DNA from: Casp-actino8 sp964614655
GTDB taxonomy: Bacteria; Actinomycetota; Acidimicrobiia; Acidimicrobiales; Ilumatobacteraceae
Reading direction: 5' to 3'
Length of the DNA stretch: 64,000 nt
Assembly: GCA_964614655.1 (NCBI GenBank)
Contig: CAZTPF010000007.1
Coordinates: forward strand, 19,376-83,375
The first letter of the stretch is position 1, and each line of letters begins with the position of its first letter. The translations under genes were made by a program, and so were the position numbers. The notes below the pieces were generated by a model. It saw only the letters and a program-made list of their open reading frames with translations. It was not told where the DNA came from and ran no database searches. Of the stretch, positions 41,199 through 50,039 are shown in pieces.

Positions 41199-41906
41199 CT
41201 AGTGCCCCATTCCGAGACCACCATCGACCGGTACCACGGCACCGGTGATGTACGCCGCGTCGTCGGATGCCAGAAAGGCCACGACTCCGGCGATTTCGTC
41301 GGGAGATGCGATTCGTCCGAGGGGAACCGAAGCGGTCAGGGCGGCGAGACGCTCCTCGCCCAGTACGGCGGTCATGTCGGTCTCGACGGGGCCGGGAGCG
41401 ACGACGTTCACGGTGATGGAACGGGATCCGAGTTCTCGGGCCAGACTCCGAGCCAGACCGACGAGTCCAGCTTTCGACGCCGCGTAATTGGCCTGGCCGG
41501 CCGAGCCGAGTAGCCCGACGACACTCGAGAGCAGGACGATGCGGCCACGACGCGCCCGCAGCATGGTCTGGGCGGCGCGTTTGCACACGCGATACGCACC
41601 CGTCAGGTTGGCGTCGACCACCGACGCGAAGTCCGACTCCGACATCCTGAGGAGCAAGGTGTCCTTGGTGACGCCGGCATTGGCGACCAGGATTTCGACC
41701 GGACCGAATTCGGATTCGACTGCGGTGAAGGCGGCGTCCACATCGGACGACGACGTGATGTCGCACTTGACAGCGAAGAAGCCGTCGGGCGGTGGTGTCG
41801 AGTTGTAGGTGATGGCGACCTTGTCGCCGAGGGCGGCGAACCGACGAGCGGTCGCGAGTCCGATGCCGCGGGAACCGCCGGTGACGAGGACGACCCGTCC
41901 GCTCAC
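41199..41906 (-). CDS. fabG: 3-Oxoacyl-ACP reductase
   Basis: 235 residues, SDR fold. TGGSRGIG, NAGVTKDTLLLRM (the FabG hallmark), LLSSVVGLLGSAGQANYAASKAGL with Ser, Tyr and Lys, and VPVDGGLGMGH at the C-terminus. Its GTG overlaps the fabH stop by 4 nt. Confidence 0.94.
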   Translation of the reverse strand: MSGRVVLVTGGSRGIGLATARRFAALGDKVAITYNSTPPPDGFFAVKCDITSSSDVDAAFTAVESEFGPVEILVANAGVTKDTLLLRMSESDFASVVDANLTGAYRVCKRAAQTMLRARRGRIVLLSSVVGLLGSAGQANYAASKAGLVGLARSLARELGSRSITVNVVAPGPVETDMTAVLGEERLAALTASVPLGRIASPDEIAGVVAFLASDDAAYITGAVVPVDGGLGMGH

Positions 41907-42853
41907 GTGCGCGGTCCCCAGCGAAGAAGAGCCGATGCAGCCGTCATGCCTCCGCCGAATCCGACGAGCAGGACGAGGTCGCCCGGTGCGATTCGTCCCT
42001 TCGTCAGGGCGTCGTCGAGGGCGAGCGGGATGGACGCCGCCGACGTGTTGCCGGTGCGGTCGAGAACCACCGCGGTGCGCTCCATGTCGACACCGAGCCG
42101 CTCGCAGGCGGCTTGGATGATGCGGATGTTCGCTTGATGGGGGACGAGCAGAGCGACGTCGTCACCGGTGACTCCGGCGTGGTCGAGCACCTTCGTGGCC
42201 GAGTCGACCATGATGCGCACGGCGCGACGGAAGACTTCCTTGCCCTCCATCTGGATGAACCCTCCGACGTCGGCCCACAGGATCGGACCGGCCGAACCGT
42301 CGGCGTCGAGATCCCAGGCGACGAGTTCGCCGGGGCCATCGCACGACTGCACGACGACCGCGCCTGCTCCGTCTCCGAAGAGAACCGCCGTGTTGCGATC
42401 GCTCCAGTCGGTGATCTTCGACAGGGAGTCGGCTCCGATCACGAGAACGTTCCGGGATCCCATGGCGATGAGCCCGTGGGCGGCCACCAGCGAGTAGACG
42501 AAGCCGCTGCACGCCGCATTGATCTCGAAGACTCCGCAACGCATCCCGAGCGCGTCCTGAACGGTCGCCGCATTTCCCCACTGCTTGTCGGGAGTCGTGG
42601 TCGCGATGATCAGAGCATCGATGTCGGACGGAGAGAGACCAGCCGAAGTGATCGCCGCTCGTCCGGCTTCGATCGACATGCCGATCGTGGTGCCGTCGAC
42701 GTGACGTTCGCGTATTCCGCTTCGCTCGACGATCCATTCGTCGCTGGTCTCGACCATGCGCTCGAGATCGTGATTGGTGAGCACCTTGGGCGGAAGATAC
42801 GAGCCCCAACCGACGATGGTCGCACCACGAGCCGAAGGATCGGTGGCCGGCAT
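41903..42853 (-). CDS. fabH: Beta-ketoacyl-ACP synthase III
   Basis: 316 residues. The catalytic Cys in EINAACSGFVYSL, His in LLVPHQANIRI, and Asn in RTGNTSAASIPLAL. SDEWIVERSGIRERH is the conserved N-terminal block. It initiates fatty acid synthesis from acyl-CoA and malonyl-ACP. Start and fabD stop overlap by one base. Confidence 0.95.
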   Translation of the reverse strand: MPATDPSARGATIVGWGSYLPPKVLTNHDLERMVETSDEWIVERSGIRERHVDGTTIGMSIEAGRAAITSAGLSPSDIDALIIATTTPDKQWGNAATVQDALGMRCGVFEINAACSGFVYSLVAAHGLIAMGSRNVLVIGADSLSKITDWSDRNTAVLFGDGAGAVVVQSCDGPGELVAWDLDADGSAGPILWADVGGFIQMEGKEVFRRAVRIMVDSATKVLDHAGVTGDDVALLVPHQANIRIIQAACERLGVDMERTAVVLDRTGNTSAASIPLALDDALTKGRIAPGDLVLLVGFGGGMTAASALLRWGPRT

Positions 42854-44028
42854 CAGATGGTCCTCAACCAGGCGATGGGTTGCCGGGGAGTGACGCGTTC
42901 GCCGTCGACGGCGATGAACGCTTGGAGTATCCCGTCGAACGCCGAACGCACTTCGACCGTGCCGATGTGCCCGAGGACGGTTCCGATCGACACGTGCGAT
43001 CCCGGCTCGACGTCACCTCTCGGGGTGAAGACTCCAGCGCCCGGACTGACCACCAGGCGTTCGACGGCGAACAAGTGCTCACCCTCGTGCTGCGCCTTGG
43101 CGGCCGAACGTCCGTCGTTCACCCACTCGAGCAACTTGTCGAGGTCGTCGGGAGTGGAGACCGAGATGGTTCGCGATCCGTCGAGGGTCCGCTTCGTCAT
43201 GCCGGTCAACACCCCTCCGGGCCCGAGTTCGGCGAAGGAGACGACGCCGAGACGAGACAACTCGAGGAGACATTGCTTCCAACGAACCGGACTCGAGAGT
43301 TGGGCCGACAGAAGGCTCGACCACTCCGATCCGGAGGCATGGGCGAGGGCGTCGACGTTGCTCACGACCGGCATGTCGGTGTCGCGGGGCGAGGCGGCGG
43401 CGATGGCCGAGCGGAGTCGATCACGCGCCGGCGCCATGAACGGCGTGTGGAACGCCCCGGAGACCTGGAGGGGCATCGACTTCTTGGCTCCGAGTTCTTT
43501 CGCGATCTCACTTGCTCGCGCCACACCGTCGGGTGATCCGGCGATGACAACTTGACCGGGAGCGTTGAAGTTGGCGACCCACACGTCGCTGTCGGCCCGC
43601 CGACAGGCCACTTCGACGTCCTCGTCATCGAGGCCGAGGACGGCAGCCATGGTTCCCGGATGCTGTTGGCCGGCATCGTGCATCGCCGCGGCCCGTTCGA
43701 CGACGAGTGCCACACCCTCGTCGAACGACAGAGCGCCGGACGCGCAGAGCGCGGTGTACTCGCCGAGCGAGTGCCCGGCGCAGAAGCCGGCGTCGATTCC
43801 GAGTCGCTCGACGGCATCGAGCACCACGAGGCTCGAGACGAAGGTGGTGAGCTGAGCGTTGCGCGTGTCCTTCAATTCGTCGGCGTCGGCGTCGAGCAAG
43901 AGACGGGCGACGTCTCGTCCGGCGAACTCCGAGGCTTCGCCGACGAGTTCCCAGCTCTCGTGGTCGACCCACGGACGACCCATGCCGGGGCGTTGGGAGC
44001 CCTGGCCGGGAAAGGTGAACGCGAGCAC
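42853..44028 (-). CDS. fabD: Malonyl-CoA:ACP transacylase fused to a lysine-less lipoyl-like domain
   Basis: 391 residues, about 80 longer than usual FabD. Residues 1-300 are the transacylase: FTFPGQGSQRPGM, nucleophile Ser87 in GHSLGEYTAL, the malonate-binding Arg in VVERAAAM, and the His in SGAFHTPFM. Residues 325-391 form a biotinyl/lipoyl-type domain (GDVEPGSHVSIGTVLG, VRSAFDGILQAFIAVDGERVTPRQPIAWL) in which the hairpin that normally carries MKM is shortened and has no Lys, so it should not be biotinylated or lipoylated. First gene of the fab operon. Confidence 0.93.
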   Translation of the reverse strand: MLAFTFPGQGSQRPGMGRPWVDHESWELVGEASEFAGRDVARLLLDADADELKDTRNAQLTTFVSSLVVLDAVERLGIDAGFCAGHSLGEYTALCASGALSFDEGVALVVERAAAMHDAGQQHPGTMAAVLGLDDEDVEVACRRADSDVWVANFNAPGQVVIAGSPDGVARASEIAKELGAKKSMPLQVSGAFHTPFMAPARDRLRSAIAAASPRDTDMPVVSNVDALAHASGSEWSSLLSAQLSSPVRWKQCLLELSRLGVVSFAELGPGGVLTGMTKRTLDGSRTISVSTPDDLDKLLEWVNDGRSAAKAQHEGEHLFAVERLVVSPGAGVFTPRGDVEPGSHVSIGTVLGHIGTVEVRSAFDGILQAFIAVDGERVTPRQPIAWLRTI

Positions 44029-44034
44029 GTTCGA

Positions 44035-44040
44035 ACGATA
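44035..44040 (-). promoter_or_regulatory. -10 box TATCGT for the fab operon
   Basis: Six nt ahead of the fabD GTG at 44028. Confidence 0.55.
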
Positions 44041-44065
44041 ATCGGCGTCGGACGACCGATCGGGT

Positions 44066-44077
44066 TACTGCGCAGTA
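44066..44077. promoter_or_regulatory. Candidate fab operator: 12-bp perfect palindrome
   Basis: TACTGCGCAGTA reads the same on both strands. Its position is about 38-49 bp upstream of the expected fabD transcription start, where activators bind. A FasR-like lipid regulator is a plausible binder, by analogy only. Confidence 0.45.
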
Positions 44078-44170
44078 GTCGGATCGAATGGAGCCCGCGG
44101 GACATCGTCGTGAGGCTGGTGGTCGGCCGGATCGTCGGGGGAGAGATATCGAGAGCGAAATCGAGAGGGA

Positions 44171-44176
44171 TAGGGT
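44171..44176 (+). promoter_or_regulatory. -10 box TAGGGT for the tRNA gene
   Basis: Nine nt before the first base of the acceptor stem. Confidence 0.45.
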
Positions 44177-44185
44177 GTCGCCTGC

Positions 44186-44261
44186 GCCCCGGTAGCCCAA
44201 CGGCAGAGGCAGCGGCTTCAAACTCCGTACGGTGTGGGTTCGAATCCCACCCGGGGCACCA
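44186..44261 (+). tRNA. tRNA with atypical anticodon arm; best fold gives CAA (Leu), UCA possible
   Basis: The 7-bp acceptor stem GCCCCGG/CCGGGGC is perfect. The T arm GTGGG-TTCGAAT-CCCAC is standard, the discriminator is A, and CCA is encoded. The D stem is only 3 bp (GCC/GGC). The best anticodon stem GCGGC/TCCGT has a G-U pair and a closing C-U mismatch around TTCAAAC, giving anticodon CAA. Shifting by one gives the loop CTTCAAA with anticodon UCA, as in selenocysteine tRNA, but with a worse stem. The variable region is only 5 nt (type I), whereas bacterial tRNA-Leu and tRNA-Sec both have long variable arms. A TAGGGT box lies 9 nt upstream. Confidence 0.75.
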
Positions 44262-44318
44262 TTCTCCCCGCTTCGACCCACCTCGGGGGTTCCGATCCCC
44301 GATGCGGAGGCTTTTCCG

Positions 44319-44324
44319 TACACT
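44319..44324 (+). promoter_or_regulatory. -10 box TACACT for the gene at 44332
   Basis: Seven nt ahead of the GTG. Confidence 0.5.
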
Positions 44325-44331
44325 TTCCCCC

Positions 44332-44625
44332 GTGGGACAGCGGATGATCGAGCGTCGTCTCCGGGAAGCCGGAGATCGCCTGCGTCGCCTTCGCGGCGAG
44401 CTGAGCATCGTCGATGAGCAGTTGCGTCACCTCTCCGACGAAGCCGACGACATGGGCCTGCGGGCCCTGGTGTCGGAAACTCCGGGCGCGGACAGCGAGT
44501 ATCGGGAGGCCAGACGGCACGCCGATGCGATGCGGGCTCACCGCGAACAGGTGGTGGCGTCGATCGCCGAGCTCGAGGCTCGGCAGGACGCGTTGCTCGA
44601 TCGCTTGGCCCGTCAGTCCGGCTGA
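44332..44625 (+). CDS. Small coiled-coil protein
   Basis: 97 residues from GTG 44332. It is almost entirely charged heptads (IERRLREAGDRLRRLRGELS, then HADAMRAHREQVVASIAELE) and predicted to form a long coiled coil. I recall related actinobacterial proteins just upstream of the ANTAR regulator and polA, but no function is known to me. It follows the tRNA gene. Confidence 0.75.
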   Translation: MGQRMIERRLREAGDRLRRLRGELSIVDEQLRHLSDEADDMGLRALVSETPGADSEYREARRHADAMRAHREQVVASIAELEARQDALLDRLARQSG

Positions 44626-44667
44626 ACGTATCGCTCCCGTCGGGTCCGTCTCTGGTTGAATGTCCGG

Positions 44668-45243
44668 GTGAGCATTCGCGTCGTGATCGCCGAAGACGAG
44701 GCCATCATTCGCCTCGACTTGAAAGAGACCCTGCTCGAAGAGGGTTACGACGTGGTCGGTGAGGCCGGTCGAGGCGACGTCGCTCTCGATCTCATCCGTT
44801 CGACCCGACCCGATCTGGCGATCCTCGACGTCAAGATGCCCGGAATGGACGGCCTCGAAGTCGCGCGTCACGTGGCCGACGAGCGCATCTGCGGTGTGTT
44901 GGTCCTCACCGCGTTCAGCCAGCGCGAGGTCATCGAGCAGGCCCGCGACGCCGGAGCGCTCGCCTATCTGGTCAAGCCGTATCAAAAGAGCGATCTCGTG
45001 CCGGCGATCGAGGTCGCGATCGGCCGTTTTCGTGAGCTTCAGTCGTTGAGCGGAAGTGTCGACGCCCTCGGTGAACAACTCGAAATTCGTAAGTCGATCG
45101 ACCGAGCGAAGGGACGGCTCATCGACGAGCATGGGATGAAAGAGCAGGACGCCTTCTCGTTCATCCAGAGAACGGCGATGAAGGAACGGTCTCGTATGAA
45201 GGACGTCGCCGATCGAATCCTGGCCGGTGAACTGACTCCGTGA
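44668..45243 (+). CDS. pdtaR: ANTAR-domain response regulator (PdtaR-like)
   Basis: 191 residues from GTG 44668. Receiver domain with EDE (9-11), phospho-acceptor Asp54 in LAILDVKMPGMDG and Lys in LVKPY. The C-terminal ANTAR domain (about 130-190: IDRAKGRLIDEHGMKEQDAFSFIQRTAMKERSRMKDVA) binds RNA dual hairpins to antiterminate transcription. The partner kinase PdtaS is not in the window. The stop overlaps the polA GTG by 4 nt. Confidence 0.93.
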   Translation: MSIRVVIAEDEAIIRLDLKETLLEEGYDVVGEAGRGDVALDLIRSTRPDLAILDVKMPGMDGLEVARHVADERICGVLVLTAFSQREVIEQARDAGALAYLVKPYQKSDLVPAIEVAIGRFRELQSLSGSVDALGEQLEIRKSIDRAKGRLIDEHGMKEQDAFSFIQRTAMKERSRMKDVADRILAGELTP

Positions 45244-47894
45244 GCGGCTCTCGTCCGACCGTTCTGGTTCTCGACGGGAACTCGCTCACCTATCGAGCGT
45301 TCTTCGGTCTGCCGACCGACATGGTGACCGCCAGCGGACAGGTCACGAACGCGGTGTACGGGTTCACGTCGATGCTGGTGACGATGTTGAAGGAACATCG
45401 TCCGGCCGGGCTGGTGGTCGCCTTCGATCGATCCGAGCCGACTTTCCGTCACGAGGCCGAACCCACCTACAAAGCGCAGCGCGAATCGGCCCCCGACATC
45501 TTGCGTCAGCAACTCGGGATCGTGAGAGAGCTGCTCGCCGCGCTCGGAGTCACGGTTCTCGAGTTGTCCGGTTTCGAAGCCGACGATCTGATCGCCACCG
45601 CCGTCGATCGATCGGTCGACGCGGGATTCGACGCGATCGTCGTGACCGGAGATCGCGACAGCTATCAACTCGTCCGTGATCCGCACGTGAAGGTCTTGTA
45701 CAACCGGCGAGGTGTGACCGACTACGTCTTGTACGACGAAGCAGGAATCGTCGAACGCACCGGTGTCACGCCGGCCCAGTATCCGGCCTACGCCGCTCTG
45801 CGCGGTGATCCGAGCGACAACCTCCCGGGCGTTCCGGGAGTGGGGGAGAAGACGGCCGCCAAACTCATCGTGAAGTACGGAGGACTCGACGGAATCTTCG
45901 CCCATGTCGACGAGCAGACGCCCAAACTGCGGGCAGCACTGGCCGAGAACGAACAGTTGGCCCGCAAGAACGAGAGTCTGATGACTCTGCGCCACGACGC
46001 ACCCGTCGAGTTCGATCCGCAGCGATGCGGAATCGAACCCCAGACGGAGGAGCTCCGTCGACTTCTGGAGTTCCTCGAATTCCGCGCCCTCGGCGATCGA
46101 CTCGCCGATGCGCTCTCTTCGCTCGGGGTCGTCGGCGCAGCGGTCCCCGAACCTCGGGACGAGATCGAGATCGAGGTTCTCGACGGATTGTCGGTCGAGG
46201 AGATCAGGTCTCACCTGACGGCGGCTCCGTCGGTCGATCTGGCCGGCGCATGGGACGGAGAGCCCGGTCGATCGCGACTCGCCGGAGTGGCGGCGGCGGT
46301 GGCACCGGGTCGAGCTATCTGGATCGAAGCGTCCAGTCTCGCCACTTCGTCGGTGGCCGGAGTCCTCTCGTCTCTCACCGCGCGTGGCCACGACGTGAAG
46401 CCATTGTGGCGGTCCCTTCTCGATCTCGGGGTCGAGCCCCCGACGCTGACCTTCGACAGTGCCATCGCGTCGTATCTTCTCGATCCGAGTCGGGCCGTGT
46501 CGCTCGCCGGTCTCGTCGCCGAACATTCCGACCGTTCGGTACCCGAGGTGTCGGCTCCCGACGGAGAACTCGATCTCGGCGGAGCCGATGTCGCTGCGGT
46601 CGCCGCCCACGTCGCGGTGTCGGTCGGCCTCGTGTCCGAGTCGCTGACCGCGTCGCTCTCGTCGCTCGGAATGATGTCGCTCTTCGACGAGATCGAGATT
46701 CCATTGGTCTCCGTCCTGGCTCGAATGGAATCGGTCGGAATCGGGGTCGACGCCGAACGGCTCGGACAGATCGCCCGTCGTCTGACCGCAGAGACTGAGA
46801 CGCTGGCCGGCACCTTGCAGGATCTCGCCGGTGGCCCTTTCAATCCGAACTCTCCGGCCCAGCTCGCCCGAATTCTTTTCGAGGACAAGGGACTGAAGCC
46901 GCCCAAGAAGACCAAGACCGGCTACTCGACCGACGCCGCCACTCTCGAGAAATTGCGCGACGAATGGCCGGAGTTCATCGACACCTTGCTCGAATACCGC
47001 GAGCTCGAGAAGCTCCGCGGCACGTACGGCGAGGGACTGCAATCCGAGATCGGCGACGACGGGCGTATCCATGCCACGTTCCAGCAGACGGTGGCGAGAA
47101 CCGGCCGTTTGTCGAGCGAACATCCGAATCTCCACAACATTCCGGTCCGAACCGAGCGGGGTCGAGAGTTCCGGGATGCGTTCGTTCCGGCTCCCGGATT
47201 CGTCTTCCTCGTCGCCGACTACAACCAGATCGAGCTCCGCTGCATCGCGCACCTCGCTCAGGACCCGGGACTGATCGACGCATTCACGAGTGGTCGTGAC
47301 GTCCACCGCGCCACGGCGTCTCAGGTCTTCGACGTCCCGGAGTCCGACGTGACCGGCGATCAGCGTTCGTACGCGAAGATGGTGTCGTACGGGCTTGCCT
47401 ACGGAATGGAAGCCTTCGGGCTGGCTCAGCGACTCTCGGTCCCGGTGAGCGAAGCGCAGTCGATTCTCGATGCCTACTTCGCCGCGTTCCCCAACGTTCA
47501 CGACTACATGGAGCGAACCGTCGCCGAAGCACGCGAACGCGGGTACACCGAAACCCTCTTCGGTCGACGTCGCCCGATCCCCGAACTCCAGAACGCGAAC
47601 TTCCGTGTTCGACAGGCCGGTGAACGACAGGCCATGAACGCCGGAATCCAGGGGCTGGCGGCCGACATCTTCAAGGTCGCGCTCGTGCGAGTCGACCGAG
47701 CGCTTCGGGACTCGGGCGGTGCGAGTCGTCTCGTTCTTCAGGTTCACGACGAGGTCGTCGTCGAAGTTGCCGAGGACGAGCGCGTGGAGGTCGGCGACGC
47801 AGTGATCGACATCATGAGGAAGGCCGCCGACCTCGACGTCCCGCTCGACGTGAACTTTGCTTGGGGCCCCTCGTGGGGTGCGGCCAAGTCGTGA
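45240..47894 (+). CDS. polA: DNA polymerase I
   Basis: 884 residues. N-terminal 5'-3' exonuclease (about 1-290: LDGNSLTYRAFFGLP, GFEADDLIATA, VTGDRDSYQLV, GDPSDNLPGVPGVGEKTAAKL). The 3'-5' exonuclease-like middle (about 325-500) lacks the DEDD catalytic acids, so proofreading is absent, as in other actinobacteria. The polymerase domain has motif A VADYNQIELRC, motif B RSYAKMVSYGLAYGMEAFGLA and motif C QVHDEVVVEV. Confidence 0.97.
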   Translation: MSGSRPTVLVLDGNSLTYRAFFGLPTDMVTASGQVTNAVYGFTSMLVTMLKEHRPAGLVVAFDRSEPTFRHEAEPTYKAQRESAPDILRQQLGIVRELLAALGVTVLELSGFEADDLIATAVDRSVDAGFDAIVVTGDRDSYQLVRDPHVKVLYNRRGVTDYVLYDEAGIVERTGVTPAQYPAYAALRGDPSDNLPGVPGVGEKTAAKLIVKYGGLDGIFAHVDEQTPKLRAALAENEQLARKNESLMTLRHDAPVEFDPQRCGIEPQTEELRRLLEFLEFRALGDRLADALSSLGVVGAAVPEPRDEIEIEVLDGLSVEEIRSHLTAAPSVDLAGAWDGEPGRSRLAGVAAAVAPGRAIWIEASSLATSSVAGVLSSLTARGHDVKPLWRSLLDLGVEPPTLTFDSAIASYLLDPSRAVSLAGLVAEHSDRSVPEVSAPDGELDLGGADVAAVAAHVAVSVGLVSESLTASLSSLGMMSLFDEIEIPLVSVLARMESVGIGVDAERLGQIARRLTAETETLAGTLQDLAGGPFNPNSPAQLARILFEDKGLKPPKKTKTGYSTDAATLEKLRDEWPEFIDTLLEYRELEKLRGTYGEGLQSEIGDDGRIHATFQQTVARTGRLSSEHPNLHNIPVRTERGREFRDAFVPAPGFVFLVADYNQIELRCIAHLAQDPGLIDAFTSGRDVHRATASQVFDVPESDVTGDQRSYAKMVSYGLAYGMEAFGLAQRLSVPVSEAQSILDAYFAAFPNVHDYMERTVAEARERGYTETLFGRRRPIPELQNANFRVRQAGERQAMNAGIQGLAADIFKVALVRVDRALRDSGGASRLVLQVHDEVVVEVAEDERVEVGDAVIDIMRKAADLDVPLDVNFAWGPSWGAAKS

Positions 47895-48649
47895 GCCAGC
47901 CGCCGGACCGCGACCACTGGTTCGAGCCGATTGCCGAACATCTCGGGGCGGCTTATCTCCGCTACTCGTTCACCAAGGGCACTCGGCAAGAGGTCGACTT
48001 CCTCTGCGAAGTACTCGAGTTGTCCCCGGGGAGCCGAGTTCTCGACGTCGGCTGCGGACCCGGACGTCACGCTCTGGAACTGGCGCGGCGAGGAATGCGC
48101 GTTCACGGAATCGACATCAGCCAGACCTTCGTCGATCTGGCCCGGAAGTCGGCGGCCGACGAAGGCCTCGACGAGGTGGTGTTCGAACGTGTCGACGCCC
48201 GAACCCTGGGCGATTCGGTCACCGTTCCCGGTGAATTCGACGCCGCCGTGTGCCTGTGCCAGGGCGGGTTCGGGCTCATGCGCGATCCGGACGACGACCG
48301 GCGAATCCTGGCCGGCACGGCCGATCGCGTCCGGATCGGAGGTCGACTCGCGTTGTCGGCGTTCAGTTCCTACTTCTCGGTTCGATATCACGACGACGCC
48401 ACCTTCGACGCCGATCTCGGGGTGTCGCACGAGCGTACGGTCGTGAAATCCGAGGCCGGGGTCGATCGGGAGGTCGATTTGTGGACCGGATGCTTCACGC
48501 CGAGAGAGCTACGACTTCTCGCCGAGGGCTCGGGTTGGAGGGTCGACGAGATCTGGTCGGTCGATCCGGGCTCGTACCGGCGCGAAGCGCCCACGACCGA
48601 GTCGAGTGAATTCCTGGTCGTCGCCACCCGGGAACCCGGTCGCCCGTAG
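47891..48649 (+). CDS. Class I SAM-dependent methyltransferase
   Basis: 252 residues from GTG 47891, overlapping the polA stop by 4 nt. Motif I VLDVGCGPGRHALEL, then GIDISQTFVDLARK and the post-I acidic residue. FDAAVCLCQGGFGLM fills the motif II position. Substrate unknown. Coupling to polA suggests cotranscription. Confidence 0.85.
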   Translation: MSQPPDRDHWFEPIAEHLGAAYLRYSFTKGTRQEVDFLCEVLELSPGSRVLDVGCGPGRHALELARRGMRVHGIDISQTFVDLARKSAADEGLDEVVFERVDARTLGDSVTVPGEFDAAVCLCQGGFGLMRDPDDDRRILAGTADRVRIGGRLALSAFSSYFSVRYHDDATFDADLGVSHERTVVKSEAGVDREVDLWTGCFTPRELRLLAEGSGWRVDEIWSVDPGSYRREAPTTESSEFLVVATREPGRP

Positions 48650-48669
48650 GGTCCGGCTGCTTCCAGGGG

Positions 48670-48675
48670 TAGCCT
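48670..48675 (+). promoter_or_regulatory. -10 box TAGCCT for rpsA
   Basis: It gives a leader of about 65 nt or more before rpsA, unlike most neighbours. Confidence 0.45.
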
Positions 48676-48746
48676 GACCAAGCCCTCTCCAAGGGTGTTT
48701 CCATCCGTCCGATCGACGTTCCACGTCCTCTCGAAAGTGCATTCCC

Positions 48747-50039
48747 TTGTCCGACCTCTTGACCTCCACCAGCCCCATGGGCAACTACGACGCCGACGGC
48801 AACTACCAGCCGCGCAAAGTGACCGAGAACGACCTCGACAAACCCTTCTCGGAGGCGATCGAGGGGACGCTCGTCGAGGTGGAGGACGGTCAGGTCGTTC
48901 ATGGAACCGTGGTCAAGATCGATCGTGACGAAGTTCTGCTCGACATCGGCTACAAGAGCGAGGGAGTCATCCCGTCCCGTGAGCTGAGCATCCGCAACGA
49001 CGTCGATCCGAACGAGATCGTGAAGTTGGGGGAGAGCGTCGAGGCACTGGTCCTTCAGAAAGAAGACAAGGAAGGTCGACTGATCCTCTCGAAGAAGCGC
49101 GCCCAGTACGAGCGTGCGTGGGGCGACATCGAGAAGAAGAAGGAAGCCGACGAGATCGTCGAAGGTCTGGTCATCGAGGTCGTCAAGGGCGGCCTCATCG
49201 TCGACATCGGTCTTCGAGGCTTTCTCCCGGCGTCCTTGGTCGAGCTTCGTCGCGTCCGCGACCTTCAGCCCTACGTCGGCAAGGTCCTGCAGGCCAAGAT
49301 CATCGAACTCGACAAGAATCGCAACAACGTCGTTCTGTCCCGTCGTGCGTTCCTCGAGGAGACGCAGAAGGAAGCCCGTGACGGTTTCCTCTCGAATCTG
49401 AAGGTCGGCGACGTCCGCGACGGCGTGGTGTCGAGCGTGGTGGCCTTCGGCGCCTTCGTCGATCTGGGTGGTATGGACGGTTTGATCCACGTGTCCGAGC
49501 TCTCGTGGAACCACGTCGATCATCCGAACGACGAGGTGAAGGTCGGCGACAAGGTCACCGTCAAGGTTCTCGACATCGATTACGACCGCGAGCGCATCAG
49601 CCTGTCTCGCAAGCAGACGCAGAAGGATCCGTGGGAGGTGTTCGCCTCGTCGCACGAGGTCGGCCAGCTCGTCTACGGCCGCGTGACCAAGCTCGTACCG
49701 TTCGGTGGATTCGTCCAAGTGGGCGAAGGAATCGAAGGTCTCGTCCACATCTCCGAGATGAGCACCCAGCACGTCGACGCGCCCGAGCAGGTCGTGACTC
49801 CCGGCGAAGAGCTCTGGGTCAAGATCATCGACCTCGACGTGCCGCGTCGTCGGATCAGCCTCAGCATCAAGCAGGCCGCCGAAGGTGGCGAGCTCGCCGA
49901 GGAGTATCGCAAGCATTTCGAAGTCGACGAGCACGGCAACTGGACGACCGGAGCCGACGACGCGTCGCGTGAGTCGACCTGGGCCGAGTACTACGGCGAC
50001 TCCGCCGAAGCTCCGGCCGCCGACGCCCCCGAAGCCTGA
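48747..50039 (+). CDS. rpsA: 30S ribosomal protein S1
   Basis: 430 residues with four S1 (OB-fold) domains at about 40-115, 125-195, 215-285 and 300-370 (GTVVKIDRDEVLLDIGYKSEGVIP, GLVIEVVKGGLIVDIGLRGFLP, VVAFGAFVDLGGMDGLIHVSE, GRVTKLVPFGGFVQVGEGIEGLVHISE), then an acidic tail. Four domains is usual for actinobacteria, against six in E. coli. The start is uncertain: TTG 48747 is given, but ATG 48777 (MGNYDADGNYQP) is in frame and neither has a good ribosome site. Confidence 0.93.
   Translation: MSDLLTSTSPMGNYDADGNYQPRKVTENDLDKPFSEAIEGTLVEVEDGQVVHGTVVKIDRDEVLLDIGYKSEGVIPSRELSIRNDVDPNEIVKLGESVEALVLQKEDKEGRLILSKKRAQYERAWGDIEKKKEADEIVEGLVIEVVKGGLIVDIGLRGFLPASLVELRRVRDLQPYVGKVLQAKIIELDKNRNNVVLSRRAFLEETQKEARDGFLSNLKVGDVRDGVVSSVVAFGAFVDLGGMDGLIHVSELSWNHVDHPNDEVKVGDKVTVKVLDIDYDRERISLSRKQTQKDPWEVFASSHEVGQLVYGRVTKLVPFGGFVQVGEGIEGLVHISEMSTQHVDAPEQVVTPGEELWVKIIDLDVPRRRISLSIKQAAEGGELAEEYRKHFEVDEHGNWTTGADDASRESTWAEYYGDSAEAPAADAPEA

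Noticed and set aside
45039..47747. 902-codon open frame antisense to polA
   Set aside because: Long antisense frames are common in high-GC genes. polA has all catalytic motifs in order, and the antisense product shows no family resemblance.
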